Source of the DNA: VGBO01 sp964453335
GTDB taxonomy: Bacteria > Actinomycetota > Acidimicrobiia > Acidimicrobiales > CAIXPF01
Reading direction: 5' to 3'
DNA length: 64,000 nt
Assembly (NCBI GenBank): GCA_964453335.1
Contig: CAYVOK010000001.1
Location: 124,001 to 188,000, forward strand
The notes under the pieces were generated by a model, which did no database searches, was not told the DNA's origin, and worked only from the letters and a program-made list of their open reading frames with translations. Positions 41,736 to 50,199 of this stretch are shown piece after piece; the first letter of the stretch is position 1, and each line of letters starts with the position of its first letter. Both the position numbers and the translations under genes were made by a program.

Positions 41736-43679
41736 CTATGCTAATCTTTCAAGTATACTAGATATTAATGGATTTCTTACAATAGCGGAAGAATCAAATC
41801 TTACTATTCCAACACCAGCCAAACCTTCTAATCTTTTGACAACATCCATCAAAGCGCTATCAGATATATCAGACTGATTTGGATCTCCGTTAATTATCAT
41901 CTTGCTATTTTTTGCAAGCCTTGTAATATACAGCATAAGTTCTTTGAAATTATTATTTTGTGCTTCATCCATCAAGCATATAGCATCGTTAAAATTGCAT
42001 CCTCTTAAATAATTAAGAGGCCTAATCTGTATAGATTTGTTTACTACTTCTCTTTGGAATCCAACAGGGCCAACTAATTCATCAAGAGCATCATAAATTG
42101 GTGTAATGTAAGGATTAACCTTTTCTTCGAAAGTATTATGTGTAACTATAAAATTATCGGTAAGATATAAATGTTCAGGATTGTTAACTTTTATGCATTG
42201 GACTTTTTCATGTCCCACTTTTTCTATAGAAACTATTCCGACTCTATGGATATAATTACATTTAAATTTACCAGCTTTTCTTTTCAAATGAAAAGGATTC
42301 ATATCTTCTGGCAAACTTATAGTAAATTCATAAGATTCTCTTCTAGAAACAATTTCTCTACCATTGGCTAACTTAGATTTTTTATTGATACGATTTCTTT
42401 CTCTCAAACAAGCTCTACCTCCCAAAGACCTAACTATTTCAATAACATCATCCGCTAATTTTTTTGATGTGGTTGTAAAACTCGCTTCAGAATATCCTTT
42501 TCTAATACGAACTGTGCCATCAGTATCCATTAATCCACGCAAAATGTCCAGTCTATCTTGAATAGATGAATACTTATATTCATTCGGTATAAATTTTTCC
42601 CATGCTTTTTTATTAAGTAAATTATATGATATTAATATATTTTTAACAGGATGTGTAAATTTATTTTCCAAATCTAAATATTCAAACTTTTTATTTTCAA
42701 TTACTGATCCTCGTCTGCACCTGCACATAAGCGTTTTTTCTTTTAAACCAAAATAATTTGCAGCAATATTGTTTCTTTCGAATAATATTTGATCGCCATT
42801 TATTGTATTTGTAACCTTTATCTTTCTAGCAGGTTTCCAACTATAATTGTGAGAGGCAATAGTGTAACTATTGGCTTGACTATGTAAATTTTTATGTTCT
42901 GTTAATGTTAAATTAAGTGTCTCGATTTCTTTTTCTACTCTATATACTATTTCTGGGTCTGCGCTTGCAAAACTTATAGAATTTCCAAAAAATCCATCTC
43001 CTAATAAAACTCCCATAACATAGGGAGACAATTTGTGATTTTGTTTTTCGTAATGAACTGCTTCATTTCTTGGTAAGAAATGATTAATTTTTCCATCTTT
43101 TGTTTTTAAAGTATCAACAATTTCTTTAGTTGTTTTTACTGTTCCTTTTTTATTTCTCTTTTTATTTTCAAAAGTTTCAGTATACCATAAATGATCTAAA
43201 CAACACTCTGTCTGTGTTCCATCCGTTGTTGTAATTCTATATACTTCTTTTTCGCCTTTCGGAAATATTCCCAAAACCTCTGTAGGCAAACCATCTCTTC
43301 CAATGACTTTATCGCCTATTTTAAGTTCTCCCATAGTAGTCCAGCCGGTTGGAGTAACTATTTTTGCCGTGAGTGGCTGTGGACCCGGTAAGTACCCAAG
43401 TCCATGCGAAGACTCTACGATTGGTCTAGTCAGTAAAATTTTCTGTTGTCTTTTAGTTAAAATAGAACTGCAAGCATAAGCGCTGCTAATAAAACTTTTA
43501 GCAGACCCAGCAGGACCAATCAAAAATGTAATTTCATTTTGTTCAATTGTTTCCCATGCTTTTTTTTGCTGAGCATTTAAAAACTCAAAATGAAAACTAC
43601 CAGCAGTTTTTTTAGGACTGGGGGCAGAGGTGAAAATATCTTGTTTTTCTTTTTTGGATGGTCTTTTATTTTTTCTCAT
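41736..43679 (-). CDS. phoH: PhoH-family ATPase interrupted by an intein
   Basis: The host protein is PhoH, common in large phages: a P-loop GPAGSAKS at residues 55-62, TRPIVESSHGLGYLPG up to residue 99, then after the intein TFEEKVNPYITPIYDALDEL, LNYLRGCNFNDA, the Walker B DEAQN, INGDPNQSD and a C-terminal SILERLA. Without the insert the protein is about 231 residues, normal for phage PhoH. The insertion is at the conserved LPG/TFEEK junction, near the nucleotide-binding and oligomer interface. PhoH proteins are proposed RNA helicases or nucleases in phosphate stress or phage infection. A TATAAATA box overlaps the previous gene's stop and lies 4 bases before the ATG. Confidence 0.92.
   Translation of the reverse strand: MRKNKRPSKKEKQDIFTSAPSPKKTAGSFHFEFLNAQQKKAWETIEQNEITFLIGPAGSAKSFISSAYACSSILTKRQQKILLTRPIVESSHGLGYLPGPQPLTAKIVTPTGWTTMGELKIGDKVIGRDGLPTEVLGIFPKGEKEVYRITTTDGTQTECCLDHLWYTETFENKKRNKKGTVKTTKEIVDTLKTKDGKINHFLPRNEAVHYEKQNHKLSPYVMGVLLGDGFFGNSISFASADPEIVYRVEKEIETLNLTLTEHKNLHSQANSYTIASHNYSWKPARKIKVTNTINGDQILFERNNIAANYFGLKEKTLMCRCRRGSVIENKKFEYLDLENKFTHPVKNILISYNLLNKKAWEKFIPNEYKYSSIQDRLDILRGLMDTDGTVRIRKGYSEASFTTTSKKLADDVIEIVRSLGGRACLRERNRINKKSKLANGREIVSRRESYEFTISLPEDMNPFHLKRKAGKFKCNYIHRVGIVSIEKVGHEKVQCIKVNNPEHLYLTDNFIVTHNTFEEKVNPYITPIYDALDELVGPVGFQREVVNKSIQIRPLNYLRGCNFNDAICLMDEAQNNNFKELMLYITRLAKNSKMIINGDPNQSDISDSALMDVVKRLEGLAGVGIVRFDSSAIVRNPLISSILERLA
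42135..43382 (-). other. Class 3 intein with LAGLIDADG homing endonuclease
   Basis: The in-frame insert is 416 residues (100-515 of the precursor). It starts PQPLTAKIVTPTGW instead of with Cys or Ser, and block A continues MGELKIGDKVIG. Block B is GTQTECCLDHLWYT, with Trp at B:12; block F is VQCIKV, with Cys at F:4; block G is IVTHN, with Thr at G:5; the +1 residue is Thr. Trp-Cys-Thr at these positions plus the missing N-terminal nucleophile is the published hallmark of class 3 inteins, which splice through a block F branched intermediate. Two LAGLIDADG-type motifs (VMGVLLGDGFFG near residue 220 and LRGLMDTDGTV near 380) indicate a homing endonuclease. Confidence 0.85.
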
Positions 43680-43683
43680 ATTG

Positions 43684-43691
43684 TATTTATA
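43684..43691 (-). promoter_or_regulatory. Late-promoter-like box TATAAATA before phoH
   Basis: On the minus strand TATAAATA, an exact match to the T4 late -10 consensus, is followed by CAAT and the ATG of phoH. It overlaps the stop codon of the upstream glycosyltransferase. Confidence 0.6.
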
Positions 43692-44421
43692 GTGCTGTTG
43701 CCTGAACTTGTTGATAAATTTTTGGTATCATAGCTGTGGCTTTCTCTGTAATTTCTTCATAATCGTTGCTATTAACAGAAAAAATCTTATAATGATGAGC
43801 AATTATATTTTTCATAACTTGAGGTTTAAAATTTTCAATTTGTGCTTTAACGGTTAGAATAAACGAGTTGCCAACAAGAGGTAAAATCTCTGGCCAAGGA
43901 CCAATCTTACTAAAAGCATCACGACTAACTAACATACACCATTCGCTTATAAAATCTACTTTTTGATTTCCGACTACATATGAAGAAGTTTCAACTCCAA
44001 CCATACCGGAATTATTAGATTCTGCTACTGAAATTAATAAATCTATCCATGATGGATTCAATATAACTACATCTGCATGTAGAAAAATAAAATATTTTGA
44101 TCGTGGATCTGCCGCTCTTACGCCATGATTTGCTGCCGCAGACCAATACTGGTTCTGTAAATTTCTAATTACTTTTACTTCTTTTTGTATTTCGGTCAAA
44201 AAATCTTGTGTATCTCTACTCGATCCGTTATCAACTACAATTATCTCATAACTAGAATTTTGAGAGCAAACAACTATACTCTGCAACAAAATATTTAAAT
44301 ACTCTGGTCTATCTTTATGTACAATAATTATACTTACCGGCACCCCAACACTTTTATCTAAATCTATAATTAGTTCTGGCTTATTTCCTTCTAATGGGTT
44401 GTGCATATACTTGTTATCCAT
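43687..44421 (-). CDS. Family 2 glycosyltransferase
   Basis: From the ATG at 44421 (AGAGG upstream) the 244-residue protein has a GT-A domain: VPVSIIIVHKDRPEYLNILL, YEIIVVDNGSSRDTQDFL, SAAANHGVRAA and FIFLHADVVILNPSWIDLL with a His-Ala-Asp metal motif, then MVGVETSSY. It lies between dUTPase-linked genes and phoH and may act on the nearby fibres, but this is only proximity. Confidence 0.82.
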   Translation of the reverse strand: MDNKYMHNPLEGNKPELIIDLDKSVGVPVSIIIVHKDRPEYLNILLQSIVVCSQNSSYEIIVVDNGSSRDTQDFLTEIQKEVKVIRNLQNQYWSAAANHGVRAADPRSKYFIFLHADVVILNPSWIDLLISVAESNNSGMVGVETSSYVVGNQKVDFISEWCMLVSRDAFSKIGPWPEILPLVGNSFILTVKAQIENFKPQVMKNIIAHHYKIFSVNSNDYEEITEKATAMIPKIYQQVQATAL

Positions 44422-44626
44422 TTTCAACCTCTACTTCTTGAAGATGTCTTTCACAAAAAAAGTCTACTTTACCACCAGGAACATCAAATTTTTCAATCCA
44501 TGTTCCTTGCCCATTTTTGATAGAACTTTCTATATCATCTTTTTTTGTAGATGCCTTGTCAATTTTAACAATTGTATTTCTGCCATTGATTTCCTGACCT
44601 ACTGTAATTGACAAATAAATTTTCAT
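44414..44626 (-). CDS. Hypothetical protein, 70 aa
   Basis: AAGGAG lies 5 bases before the ATG at 44626. The product begins MKIYLSITVGQEINGRNTIV and has CERHLQEVEVENG at the end, a small beta-rich protein. It overlaps both the glycosyltransferase start and the dUTPase stop. No family recognised. Confidence 0.5.
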   Translation of the reverse strand: MKIYLSITVGQEINGRNTIVKIDKASTKKDDIESSIKNGQGTWIEKFDVPGGKVDFFCERHLQEVEVENG

Positions 44627-45123
44627 CATATCTCCTTTGTGCTGCCAAATCCACCGGTACCTCTAGTTGTTTCTGTCAAAACTTTGACAAATTTCCATTG
44701 AACATCAATATTTTTTTCAATTAACATTTGTGCTATTCTTTCGCCATGCTTTATGTGAATTATTTCATTATTTAGATTTAATAGTAAAACAGAAACATAT
44801 CCACGGTAGTCTGAATCTATGATGCCTGGTGAGTTTGGTATTATGATTCCTTTTTTACCCATGCTGCTTCTTTGACATATCTTAGCATGATACCCATCTG
44901 GTATTTCTATTTTGAAACCACAACTTATTATTGTTGGCATATATGGAAGAAGCGGAAAGCTTCCTCCTTCTATTCTAGCTCGAATATCATATCCTGCTGC
45001 ACCGTCTGTTTGTCTTGTTGGCAAAACTTCAAGCACGTCTGGAACAATATTTATTTCAAGAATATCATGAGTTTGATTCTTGCGCTTCTTCCCCAGCATC
45101 TTCTGCCACAGTTTTTTCAACAT
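44626..45123 (-). CDS. dut: dUTPase (trimeric)
   Basis: The protein has the five dUTPase motifs: DGAAGYDIRA, QRSSMGKKGI, GIIDSDYRG, GERIAQMLI and RGTGGFGSTK at the C terminus. It hydrolyses dUTP to dUMP, keeping uracil out of the phage DNA and feeding thymidylate synthesis. I chose the ATG at 45123 because GGAGA precedes it; an ATG at 45135 is equally in frame. A basic N-terminal 20 residues precede the fold. Confidence 0.93.
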   Translation of the reverse strand: MLKKLWQKMLGKKRKNQTHDILEINIVPDVLEVLPTRQTDGAAGYDIRARIEGGSFPLLPYMPTIISCGFKIEIPDGYHAKICQRSSMGKKGIIIPNSPGIIDSDYRGYVSVLLLNLNNEIIHIKHGERIAQMLIEKNIDVQWKFVKVLTETTRGTGGFGSTKEI

Positions 45124-45517
45124 TATTTTCTCCATTATCTTCCAGAGAATTATACAAATTCTCTTGCATCGAAACTAGATCTTCTTGTGTCAATTGATTG
45201 CTTAAAGGTTTTTCAATTACAGAAGTATTGTTTTCAACAGATCTTTGCAAATTAATTTCTCTCATCCTAACGCCAATAAGATGATCTAATCTTGAAGCGA
45301 AATGCTCCAAAGCTTTATAAGGTACTTTTTTAGCTTCTTCTTTAAGTTTATTTTGAACTTCAATATTATTTGTTTTTATTTCTATTAATCTATAAACATC
45401 TTCAAGATATAAAATAGAAGTTGGATTAGATTCTCTTAGTTTCCTATCTCTGTCTGAGATGCCTCTCAAAGCAGCAGATGTATCAAATACTTTAAAATTC
45501 AGATTTTCAGTTGACAT
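45065..45517 (-). CDS. Hypothetical protein, 150 aa
   Basis: The protein has a charged helical body (KVFDTSAALRGISDRDRKLR; HFASRLDHLIGVRMREINLQ) and an acidic, disordered tail (EDNGENNVEKTVAEDAGEEA). It overlaps the dUTPase start by about 60 bases. No family recognised; the tail may be a protein-binding segment. Confidence 0.5.
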   Translation of the reverse strand: MSTENLNFKVFDTSAALRGISDRDRKLRESNPTSILYLEDVYRLIEIKTNNIEVQNKLKEEAKKVPYKALEHFASRLDHLIGVRMREINLQRSVENNTSVIEKPLSNQLTQEDLVSMQENLYNSLEDNGENNVEKTVAEDAGEEAQESNS

Positions 45518-45770
45518 AAATTTCCTTAATTTTTTCTAAAGCATCTTGCACTTCTATCTTCATATTCAAAGCATCCTGTAAAATTCCATCTGTAATCACC
45601 GCAGTATTTATTTCACTAATAGGTGGATCAATTATTTTCATAATCTCTGCTTCTTGATCTTTTGTAAAAGTATATCCAAGCAAAGTTTTTGTTTCAGGCT
45701 CGTAGTATACTACTTTTTGATTGCCATCAATATTGATTAAAAATGATTGTATTGATTTAACTTCTATCAT
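45507..45770 (-). CDS. Hypothetical protein, 87 aa
   Basis: The product starts MIEVKSIQSFLINIDGNQKV and is mostly beta then helical (ITDGILQDALNMKIEVQDAL). A TATAAT-like stretch lies just before its start. It overlaps the downstream gene by 11 bases and its start region faces the divergent gene at 45787. Function unknown. Confidence 0.5.
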   Translation of the reverse strand: MIEVKSIQSFLINIDGNQKVVYYEPETKTLLGYTFTKDQEAEIMKIIDPPISEINTAVITDGILQDALNMKIEVQDALEKIKEIYVN

Positions 45771-45786
45771 ACATAGATATTATAGT

Positions 45787-46260
45787 ATGAATAAAATCGA
45801 AATGAAATTTAAACAATTTATGGAATTTGTAGGAGCTGGTTCAATTCTAACTTCAGATCAAACTGGAAGTGAAGGAGATGAAACCAAATCTCTATCTGGG
45901 CATAGCGTGTTTTTGCCTAGTTTAGACATGATGCCTAACAACGGATTTAACATCCCAAAAATTAAAAAAATTGGCAAAGTGAAACATTTCTTTTATAGAC
46001 AAAATCCAATTACTATTGTCCTAGATGATCCTGAAAATACTACACTTTATTTATCAAGAGATCAGTATGAAAGAATTCCTGGCGAAAAACCTTTTGTTCC
46101 TAATCTAACAGAATTAGAAGTTATATTTGATAGACATCCAGAAGACAAAAGTATAAATACTTCTAGAATATCATCTTGCAAATCAAGATTTTTAGGCGAT
46201 GATGGTATGAAAGCACAATATAAAATTAAGAATATTCCAGGCCCATTTGTAGCCTTTTAA
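45787..46260 (+). CDS. Unknown protein with tag-like N terminus (candidate virion protein)
   Basis: From the ATG at 45787 the 157-residue protein begins MNKIEMKFKQFMEFVGAGSI, with the same KFxxF[ML]xF pattern as other lone genes, then a Gly/Ser/Asp-rich segment and a beta-rich body (KVKHFFYRQNPITIVLDDPE; LYLSRDQYERIPGEKPF). It is a single plus-strand gene amid minus-strand genes. The upstream frame (45721-45786) is not needed. It may be a head or packaged protein. Confidence 0.55.
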   Translation: MNKIEMKFKQFMEFVGAGSILTSDQTGSEGDETKSLSGHSVFLPSLDMMPNNGFNIPKIKKIGKVKHFFYRQNPITIVLDDPENTTLYLSRDQYERIPGEKPFVPNLTELEVIFDRHPEDKSINTSRISSCKSRFLGDDGMKAQYKIKNIPGPFVAF

Positions 46261-47210
46261 ATTCCATGACTTTCTAAGACGCTTTTTAGTAAATCAGGAT
46301 TTTCTATTTTGTTTGGTAAGGCGACAACTGTTGATACTATAAGATCTCCCCTTTTTTGCGTATCTTTAATATCAAACAATCCTTTATTTTTAATTGTAAA
46401 TTTGCTAAGGCATTCTGTGCTAGCTGGTATATCAACAACAATAATATCGCCATCTGGAGTAGGTACTTCTACTTTTCCGCCGAAGACCAATGTGCTGTAT
46501 CTAATTTTTTTAGTAGAAATCAAATTAAGGCCGTCAATTTTATAATTCGGATCTTGTTCTATCCTACAATCTAAGAATAAATTGCCAACGTGTCCATTGA
46601 CACCAAAGTTGCCCATACCTTTTAAACACAATCCCATACCATCCTGCAATCCTTTAGGGATAGTGTATGAAATCTCTTCTTCTGGCATCGGTTTATAACG
46701 CTGACCAAGACAAGATGGGCAACTATCTCTTGGAATCCTTCCTTTTCCCACACATTTCCCACACAAAGTTCTGAAGTGGAATATAGGATTTGGCATACTA
46801 ACTACTGAACCAGAACCATTACAGTTCTTACAGAAATCAAATGTTTTATAACCTTTTCCGCTGCAAGTATCACATGGCCTTGATCTTGAAACTCGTAGTT
46901 TTTTCTGTTTGGCAAATATTGCATCATAAATATTAAAATTTATAGTTAGTTTTATGTCTAGATTTTCCTGCTCAAACATGTTGCCAAAAAACTGGTCTTG
47001 GAATCCATTTAAACTATTATCATAGTTCCGCTTCTTTTCTTGATCTTTTAGAATATCGTAAGCTTCTTGTATTTGTATAAATTTTTGATGTGCAGAAGTA
47101 TCACCCGGATTTCTATCCGGGTGATACTCAAGAGCTTTTTTGCGATAAGCTTTTTCTATTTCTTCTTGGCTGCAATTATTTTGCAAACCAAGAATTTCAT
47201 AATAATTCAA
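46257..47210 (-). CDS. dnaJ: DnaJ co-chaperone
   Basis: The 317-residue protein has a J domain (YYEILGLQNNCSQEEIEKAY, HPDRNPGD with the HPD triad at about residues 31-33, then EAYDILKD). A four-CxxCxGxG-like zinc region follows (CDTCSGKG, CKNCNGSG, CGKCVGKG, CPSCLGQR) and beta domains with LKGMGNFG and VFGGKVEVPTPDG. The Gly/Phe-rich linker is short or missing. Its start is TTG, overlapping the GroES-like stop as TTGA, so the two are translationally coupled. It would stimulate host DnaK on phage proteins. Confidence 0.93.
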   Translation of the reverse strand: MNYYEILGLQNNCSQEEIEKAYRKKALEYHPDRNPGDTSAHQKFIQIQEAYDILKDQEKKRNYDNSLNGFQDQFFGNMFEQENLDIKLTINFNIYDAIFAKQKKLRVSRSRPCDTCSGKGYKTFDFCKNCNGSGSVVSMPNPIFHFRTLCGKCVGKGRIPRDSCPSCLGQRYKPMPEEEISYTIPKGLQDGMGLCLKGMGNFGVNGHVGNLFLDCRIEQDPNYKIDGLNLISTKKIRYSTLVFGGKVEVPTPDGDIIVVDIPASTECLSKFTIKNKGLFDIKDTQKRGDLIVSTVVALPNKIENPDLLKSVLESHGI

Positions 47211-47581
47211 GACAACAACACACCTTTTACAGAATGGGGCTCCATGAGGACACGGTCTCTTTCGCTATCATCGTAATTAGGAACTGGCACACCTGCTCCA
47301 GATACCAAAACTCTATCGCCTTTCTTGAATCCCCATGCATCAGAATCAAATTTTGGACCTGTTGCCAAAACAAATGCTTGATATTCATTTGTTGGCTTGT
47401 TATTATTCAAGTGCAACTTTGTATTCATAATTTCTTGTGCTGTAAGCAATTCAAGCAAAACTTGAGATGCAACAGGATTACATCCCTTTACTGCCTGAAC
47501 TTCTTTAGGAGCCGTGAAATCTCCACAGCCGCCACCAGACTTGCAACCTTTGCCTTCACAAACCTTCTTTGTAGTGCTCAT
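47207..47581 (-). CDS. GroES-like co-chaperonin (gp31-like), tentative
   Basis: The 124-residue protein has a Cys-rich N terminus (CEGKGCKSGGGCG) and then a region resembling the GroES barrel: NPVASQVLLELLTAQEIM, a mobile-loop-like stretch KLHLNNNKPTN, FVLATGPKF, WGFKKGDRVLVSG and VLMEPHSVKGVLLS. T4 gp31 is a diverged phage GroES. The coupling to dnaJ supports a chaperone role. The similarity is of pattern only and needs a profile search. The N-terminal cysteines could bind metal, unlike GroES. Confidence 0.5.
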   Translation of the reverse strand: MSTTKKVCEGKGCKSGGGCGDFTAPKEVQAVKGCNPVASQVLLELLTAQEIMNTKLHLNNNKPTNEYQAFVLATGPKFDSDAWGFKKGDRVLVSGAGVPVPNYDDSERDRVLMEPHSVKGVLLS

Positions 47582-47595
47582 TTTTTTCCTCTATG

Positions 47596-48012
47596 TTAGT
47601 TGGCCGAATTAGAGCCCCCTGAAAACATTATAGTGTCACCTGACACAACATATGGCAAATTAGATGAAGAATTTCCACTTATTTCAACAGTTCCTGTCAA
47701 ATTTTGCAAATAATTATTATATGATGGTAATGAAAAACCTGAAAAAGAGTATGTGCTATCGAAGGAAGCCCACGATCCTGATATGCCAGAATCTTTTTGT
47801 TTCTTATACTTTTCTGAAGCATCATCCATAACATTAAACTCTACTGAAGCTGCATCGCCAATATGTTTTTTCTCAATTAAAGTTCTCATTTTATCATCAA
47901 CAATAGACTCAGCTAAGTCAGCATAAGAATTTATTGCTTCCTTATAAAGATCAATCAAAAATTTTCTTAACTCTGAATAATGAATATTAATTTTCAAATT
48001 TTCTGAAGGCAT
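47596..48012 (-). CDS. Hypothetical protein with Gly/Ser-rich C terminus
   Basis: From the ATG at 48012 (TAGGAG upstream, overlapping the previous stop as TAATG) the 138-residue protein has a helical N terminus (NIHYSELRKFLIDLYKEAIN), and a beta-rich Ser/Gly C-terminal half (GSWASFDSTYSFSGFSLPSY; GTVEISGNSSSN) recalling virion-surface proteins. No family recognised. Confidence 0.5.
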   Translation of the reverse strand: MPSENLKINIHYSELRKFLIDLYKEAINSYADLAESIVDDKMRTLIEKKHIGDAASVEFNVMDDASEKYKKQKDSGISGSWASFDSTYSFSGFSLPSYNNYLQNLTGTVEISGNSSSNLPYVVSGDTIMFSGGSNSAN

Positions 48013-48935
48013 TATATGGCTCCTATAAAATATGATTTTGAATCTATTTCGCCAATCAAATAAGATGTGTTCCATCCACCAAATTTAATTTCGGCATAAT
48101 GATCAAATACACCATGATTTTTATCGAAAAAACTTTCACATAGTCTTATAAAATTAGGACAATTCCTATTTTTTAAATAATCTGGTGTTTTGATTGGTAT
48201 TATTTCTACAATATCAATTTGTTTTTTTGCAGAAACAATATTTATGATCTTGCTTATAGGCACCCTATAAAATCCATATTTTTTTTGATTTAGATTATCT
48301 TTGACTTTATCAATTAATATTGCTAATTCTTTTGCCATAAAATTACAATTAATTTTTTTCAAATCATTATATTTAGAAAGTAGTAAATCATGATAAGATT
48401 CTATCTTCATGGAGTTATGGCCAAAATATTCTAACTCTTCTTCTTGAATAAGCTGATTAAAATATCTTTCTTTAGGTGAAACTACCTGTACATTTTTATA
48501 ACCCCTTGCCAACCATCGTTTGCATGGACTTAAAAATCTTATGTGATTTAATGTTACTTCTGGATTACCTAAATTGTTAATTATCTTACTATTAATATTT
48601 TCCAATAAAACTGATGCCAGAACAGAAGATATATTTATATTGTTAATTTTTTTTGTTGTGCAAAATTTAATTATACTATCAATAGATTTTGATTTTTCTA
48701 AAAAATTAGAATCAAAAATATTATTTAAAAAATCCATCAAATCTGGATGTCTGGTATCAATAGAAGAAAAAAATGAAAAAACGTCAGGAAAATTTTCCAA
48801 AAACCATTCTTTATTAAATAAACTTAAAAAAGGTTTTGTCTGTTCTTTGCTTGTATTTTTTATAATAGATTTTTTATAATCTAGAATAGAATCATAAATT
48901 TGCTTGTTTATTGATATCATTTCTGGCAACTGCAT
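48012..48935 (-). CDS. Hypothetical protein, 307 aa
   Basis: The protein is mostly helical and lysine/asparagine-rich, with LFNKEWFLENFPDVFSFFSS and FLSPCKRWLARGYKNV, and a C-terminal FDHYAEIKFGGWNTSYLIGE. GAGGAAG precedes the ATG. It overlaps infC by 44 bases. No domain recognised; it may be a structural or DNA-metabolism protein. Confidence 0.5.
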   Translation of the reverse strand: MQLPEMISINKQIYDSILDYKKSIIKNTSKEQTKPFLSLFNKEWFLENFPDVFSFFSSIDTRHPDLMDFLNNIFDSNFLEKSKSIDSIIKFCTTKKINNINISSVLASVLLENINSKIINNLGNPEVTLNHIRFLSPCKRWLARGYKNVQVVSPKERYFNQLIQEEELEYFGHNSMKIESYHDLLLSKYNDLKKINCNFMAKELAILIDKVKDNLNQKKYGFYRVPISKIINIVSAKKQIDIVEIIPIKTPDYLKNRNCPNFIRLCESFFDKNHGVFDHYAEIKFGGWNTSYLIGEIDSKSYFIGAI

Positions 48936-49461
48936 TTTTCTTCCTCAAAGGTACAAGTTTGCAGACCAAAGCTCTTCCAAAAAAAGTAGGCTTTTGTTCA
49001 ACCGAAGCAATACTTTTTGTACTCTCTATTATTATATCAATCTTCTGCATGCCTATGTCTTTATGATTAAGCTCTCTTGGGGAAAATCGTATTTGTACTT
49101 GTACTGACTTTCCAGATTCTAAAAAAGTTATTACAGATTTTAATTTAGTTTGTAAGTCGTGTTCTGAAATAGTAGGTGTCATACGTATTTCTTTATTAAC
49201 CATCAAAGCATCTTTTTGCTTTCTCCTAGTTTCTTTTTCACGTATTTTGTTCTCATATTTGAATTTGCCAAAATCCTCCACAATACAGAGAGGCGGATTA
49301 GTCTGCGGGTTTGTCAAAATTAGATCTAAGCCATTTTGGTATGAATAATTAAGAGCTTCTTGAATCGGCATGACCCCTAGTTGGCTATTACCATGTGTTA
49401 CACGAACAAAGTTAGCACGAATTTTATTATTAATGAAGTACCTATTCTTGTCAAAGTGCAT
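48892..49461 (-). CDS. infC: Translation initiation factor IF-3
   Basis: The 189-residue protein aligns along the full length of bacterial IF-3: FINNKIRANFVRVTHGNSQL, GVMPIQEALNYSYQNGLDLI, PPLCIVEDFGKFKYE, KIREKETRRKQK, the linker KEIRMTPTISEHDLQTKLKS and the C-terminal VQIRFSPRELNHKDIGMQ. IF-3 dissociates 70S ribosomes and checks the start codon and the initiator tRNA. A phage copy with bS21 and deformylase nearby suggests that initiation is steered towards phage mRNA. The stop overlaps the next gene's start region. Confidence 0.93.
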   Translation of the reverse strand: MHFDKNRYFINNKIRANFVRVTHGNSQLGVMPIQEALNYSYQNGLDLILTNPQTNPPLCIVEDFGKFKYENKIREKETRRKQKDALMVNKEIRMTPTISEHDLQTKLKSVITFLESGKSVQVQIRFSPRELNHKDIGMQKIDIIIESTKSIASVEQKPTFFGRALVCKLVPLRKKNAVARNDINKQANL

Positions 49462-49470
49462 TTAAAGTTC

Positions 49471-50187
49471 CTATTCTGCTGTTGGAGAATCAAAAATATT
49501 GATAATAAAACCTTCCCTATCTGAAGGGAATCTTCTGGCCCAAACTACACCAGCTCCCAAACCACAATGATAGTTGGGTATATTAGAAACTACAGGAGTT
49601 ACAATTGGTTGAACTTCCATTACTTTAAATTCTAAGAAATATTTTCCCCAAAAGCAAGTATCATCTGGTTGCCATTCATAAATTAGTGTGCTTCTTATTA
49701 AAGTATTTTTAGAAACTGTGCCATCTAAATTCTCTATATCTTTGTATTCTAATTCTGCTTGAGCGGGTGCATTAAGGAATCTTAAAAGCTTTATTTTAGA
49801 CCCTTTAGTAAACGCATAAGCATTTGTATCGAGTTGTGCTCTAAATACATAAACCGTTTTGGTATTTTCATCAATATAATCAATTAACATTCTTTCGAAC
49901 TTACGATTGTCTCCAATTTGTATTATTGTATTTTCATTAATTTGTTCGAATCCAATATTATCAGCAAATTGTATTGCAGTAACAGAAGAATCAATATTAG
50001 ATTTTAACTTAGTATTAAGCCACATACTAGCTTCAATGACTAAGCCTGTCAGATCGACAGGCTCGTCGCAGTCTGTAATATCAACTTTAAAAACAGGTCT
50101 AGTATCATGTCTTTTAATTGTAAAATCTGGACATATATTAGGACTGCCATCACATGAATATTCTGTATTTTTATTATAATTAATCAT
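49471..50187 (-). CDS. Virion (baseplate/BppU-N-like) protein, tentative
   Basis: The 238-residue protein contains DFTIKRHDTRPVFKVDITDC followed by EPVDLTGLVIEASMWL, the layout of the BppU N-terminal / tail-fibre-attachment fold (ligand-like RHD..P...I....PVDLTG). Further strands hold a WQPDDTCFWGKYFLEFKV segment. A late-type ATAAATAAT box precedes the start. A baseplate or fibre-connector role is likely but not certain. Confidence 0.55.
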   Translation of the reverse strand: MINYNKNTEYSCDGSPNICPDFTIKRHDTRPVFKVDITDCDEPVDLTGLVIEASMWLNTKLKSNIDSSVTAIQFADNIGFEQINENTIIQIGDNRKFERMLIDYIDENTKTVYVFRAQLDTNAYAFTKGSKIKLLRFLNAPAQAELEYKDIENLDGTVSKNTLIRSTLIYEWQPDDTCFWGKYFLEFKVMEVQPIVTPVVSNIPNYHCGLGAGVVWARRFPSDREGFIINIFDSPTAE

Positions 50188-50190
50188 AAA

Positions 50191-50199
50191 ATTATTTAT
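50191..50199 (-). promoter_or_regulatory. Late-promoter-like box ATAAATAAT
   Basis: On the minus strand ATAAATAAT is followed by TTT and the ATG at 50187. It matches the recurrent late-type box and supports the virion assignment of the gene. Confidence 0.5.

Noticed and set aside
45721..45786. Upstream extension of 45787-46260
   Set aside because: The extension overlaps the divergent gene's coding start and lacks a ribosome site; the tag-like motif and AT box fit the later start.
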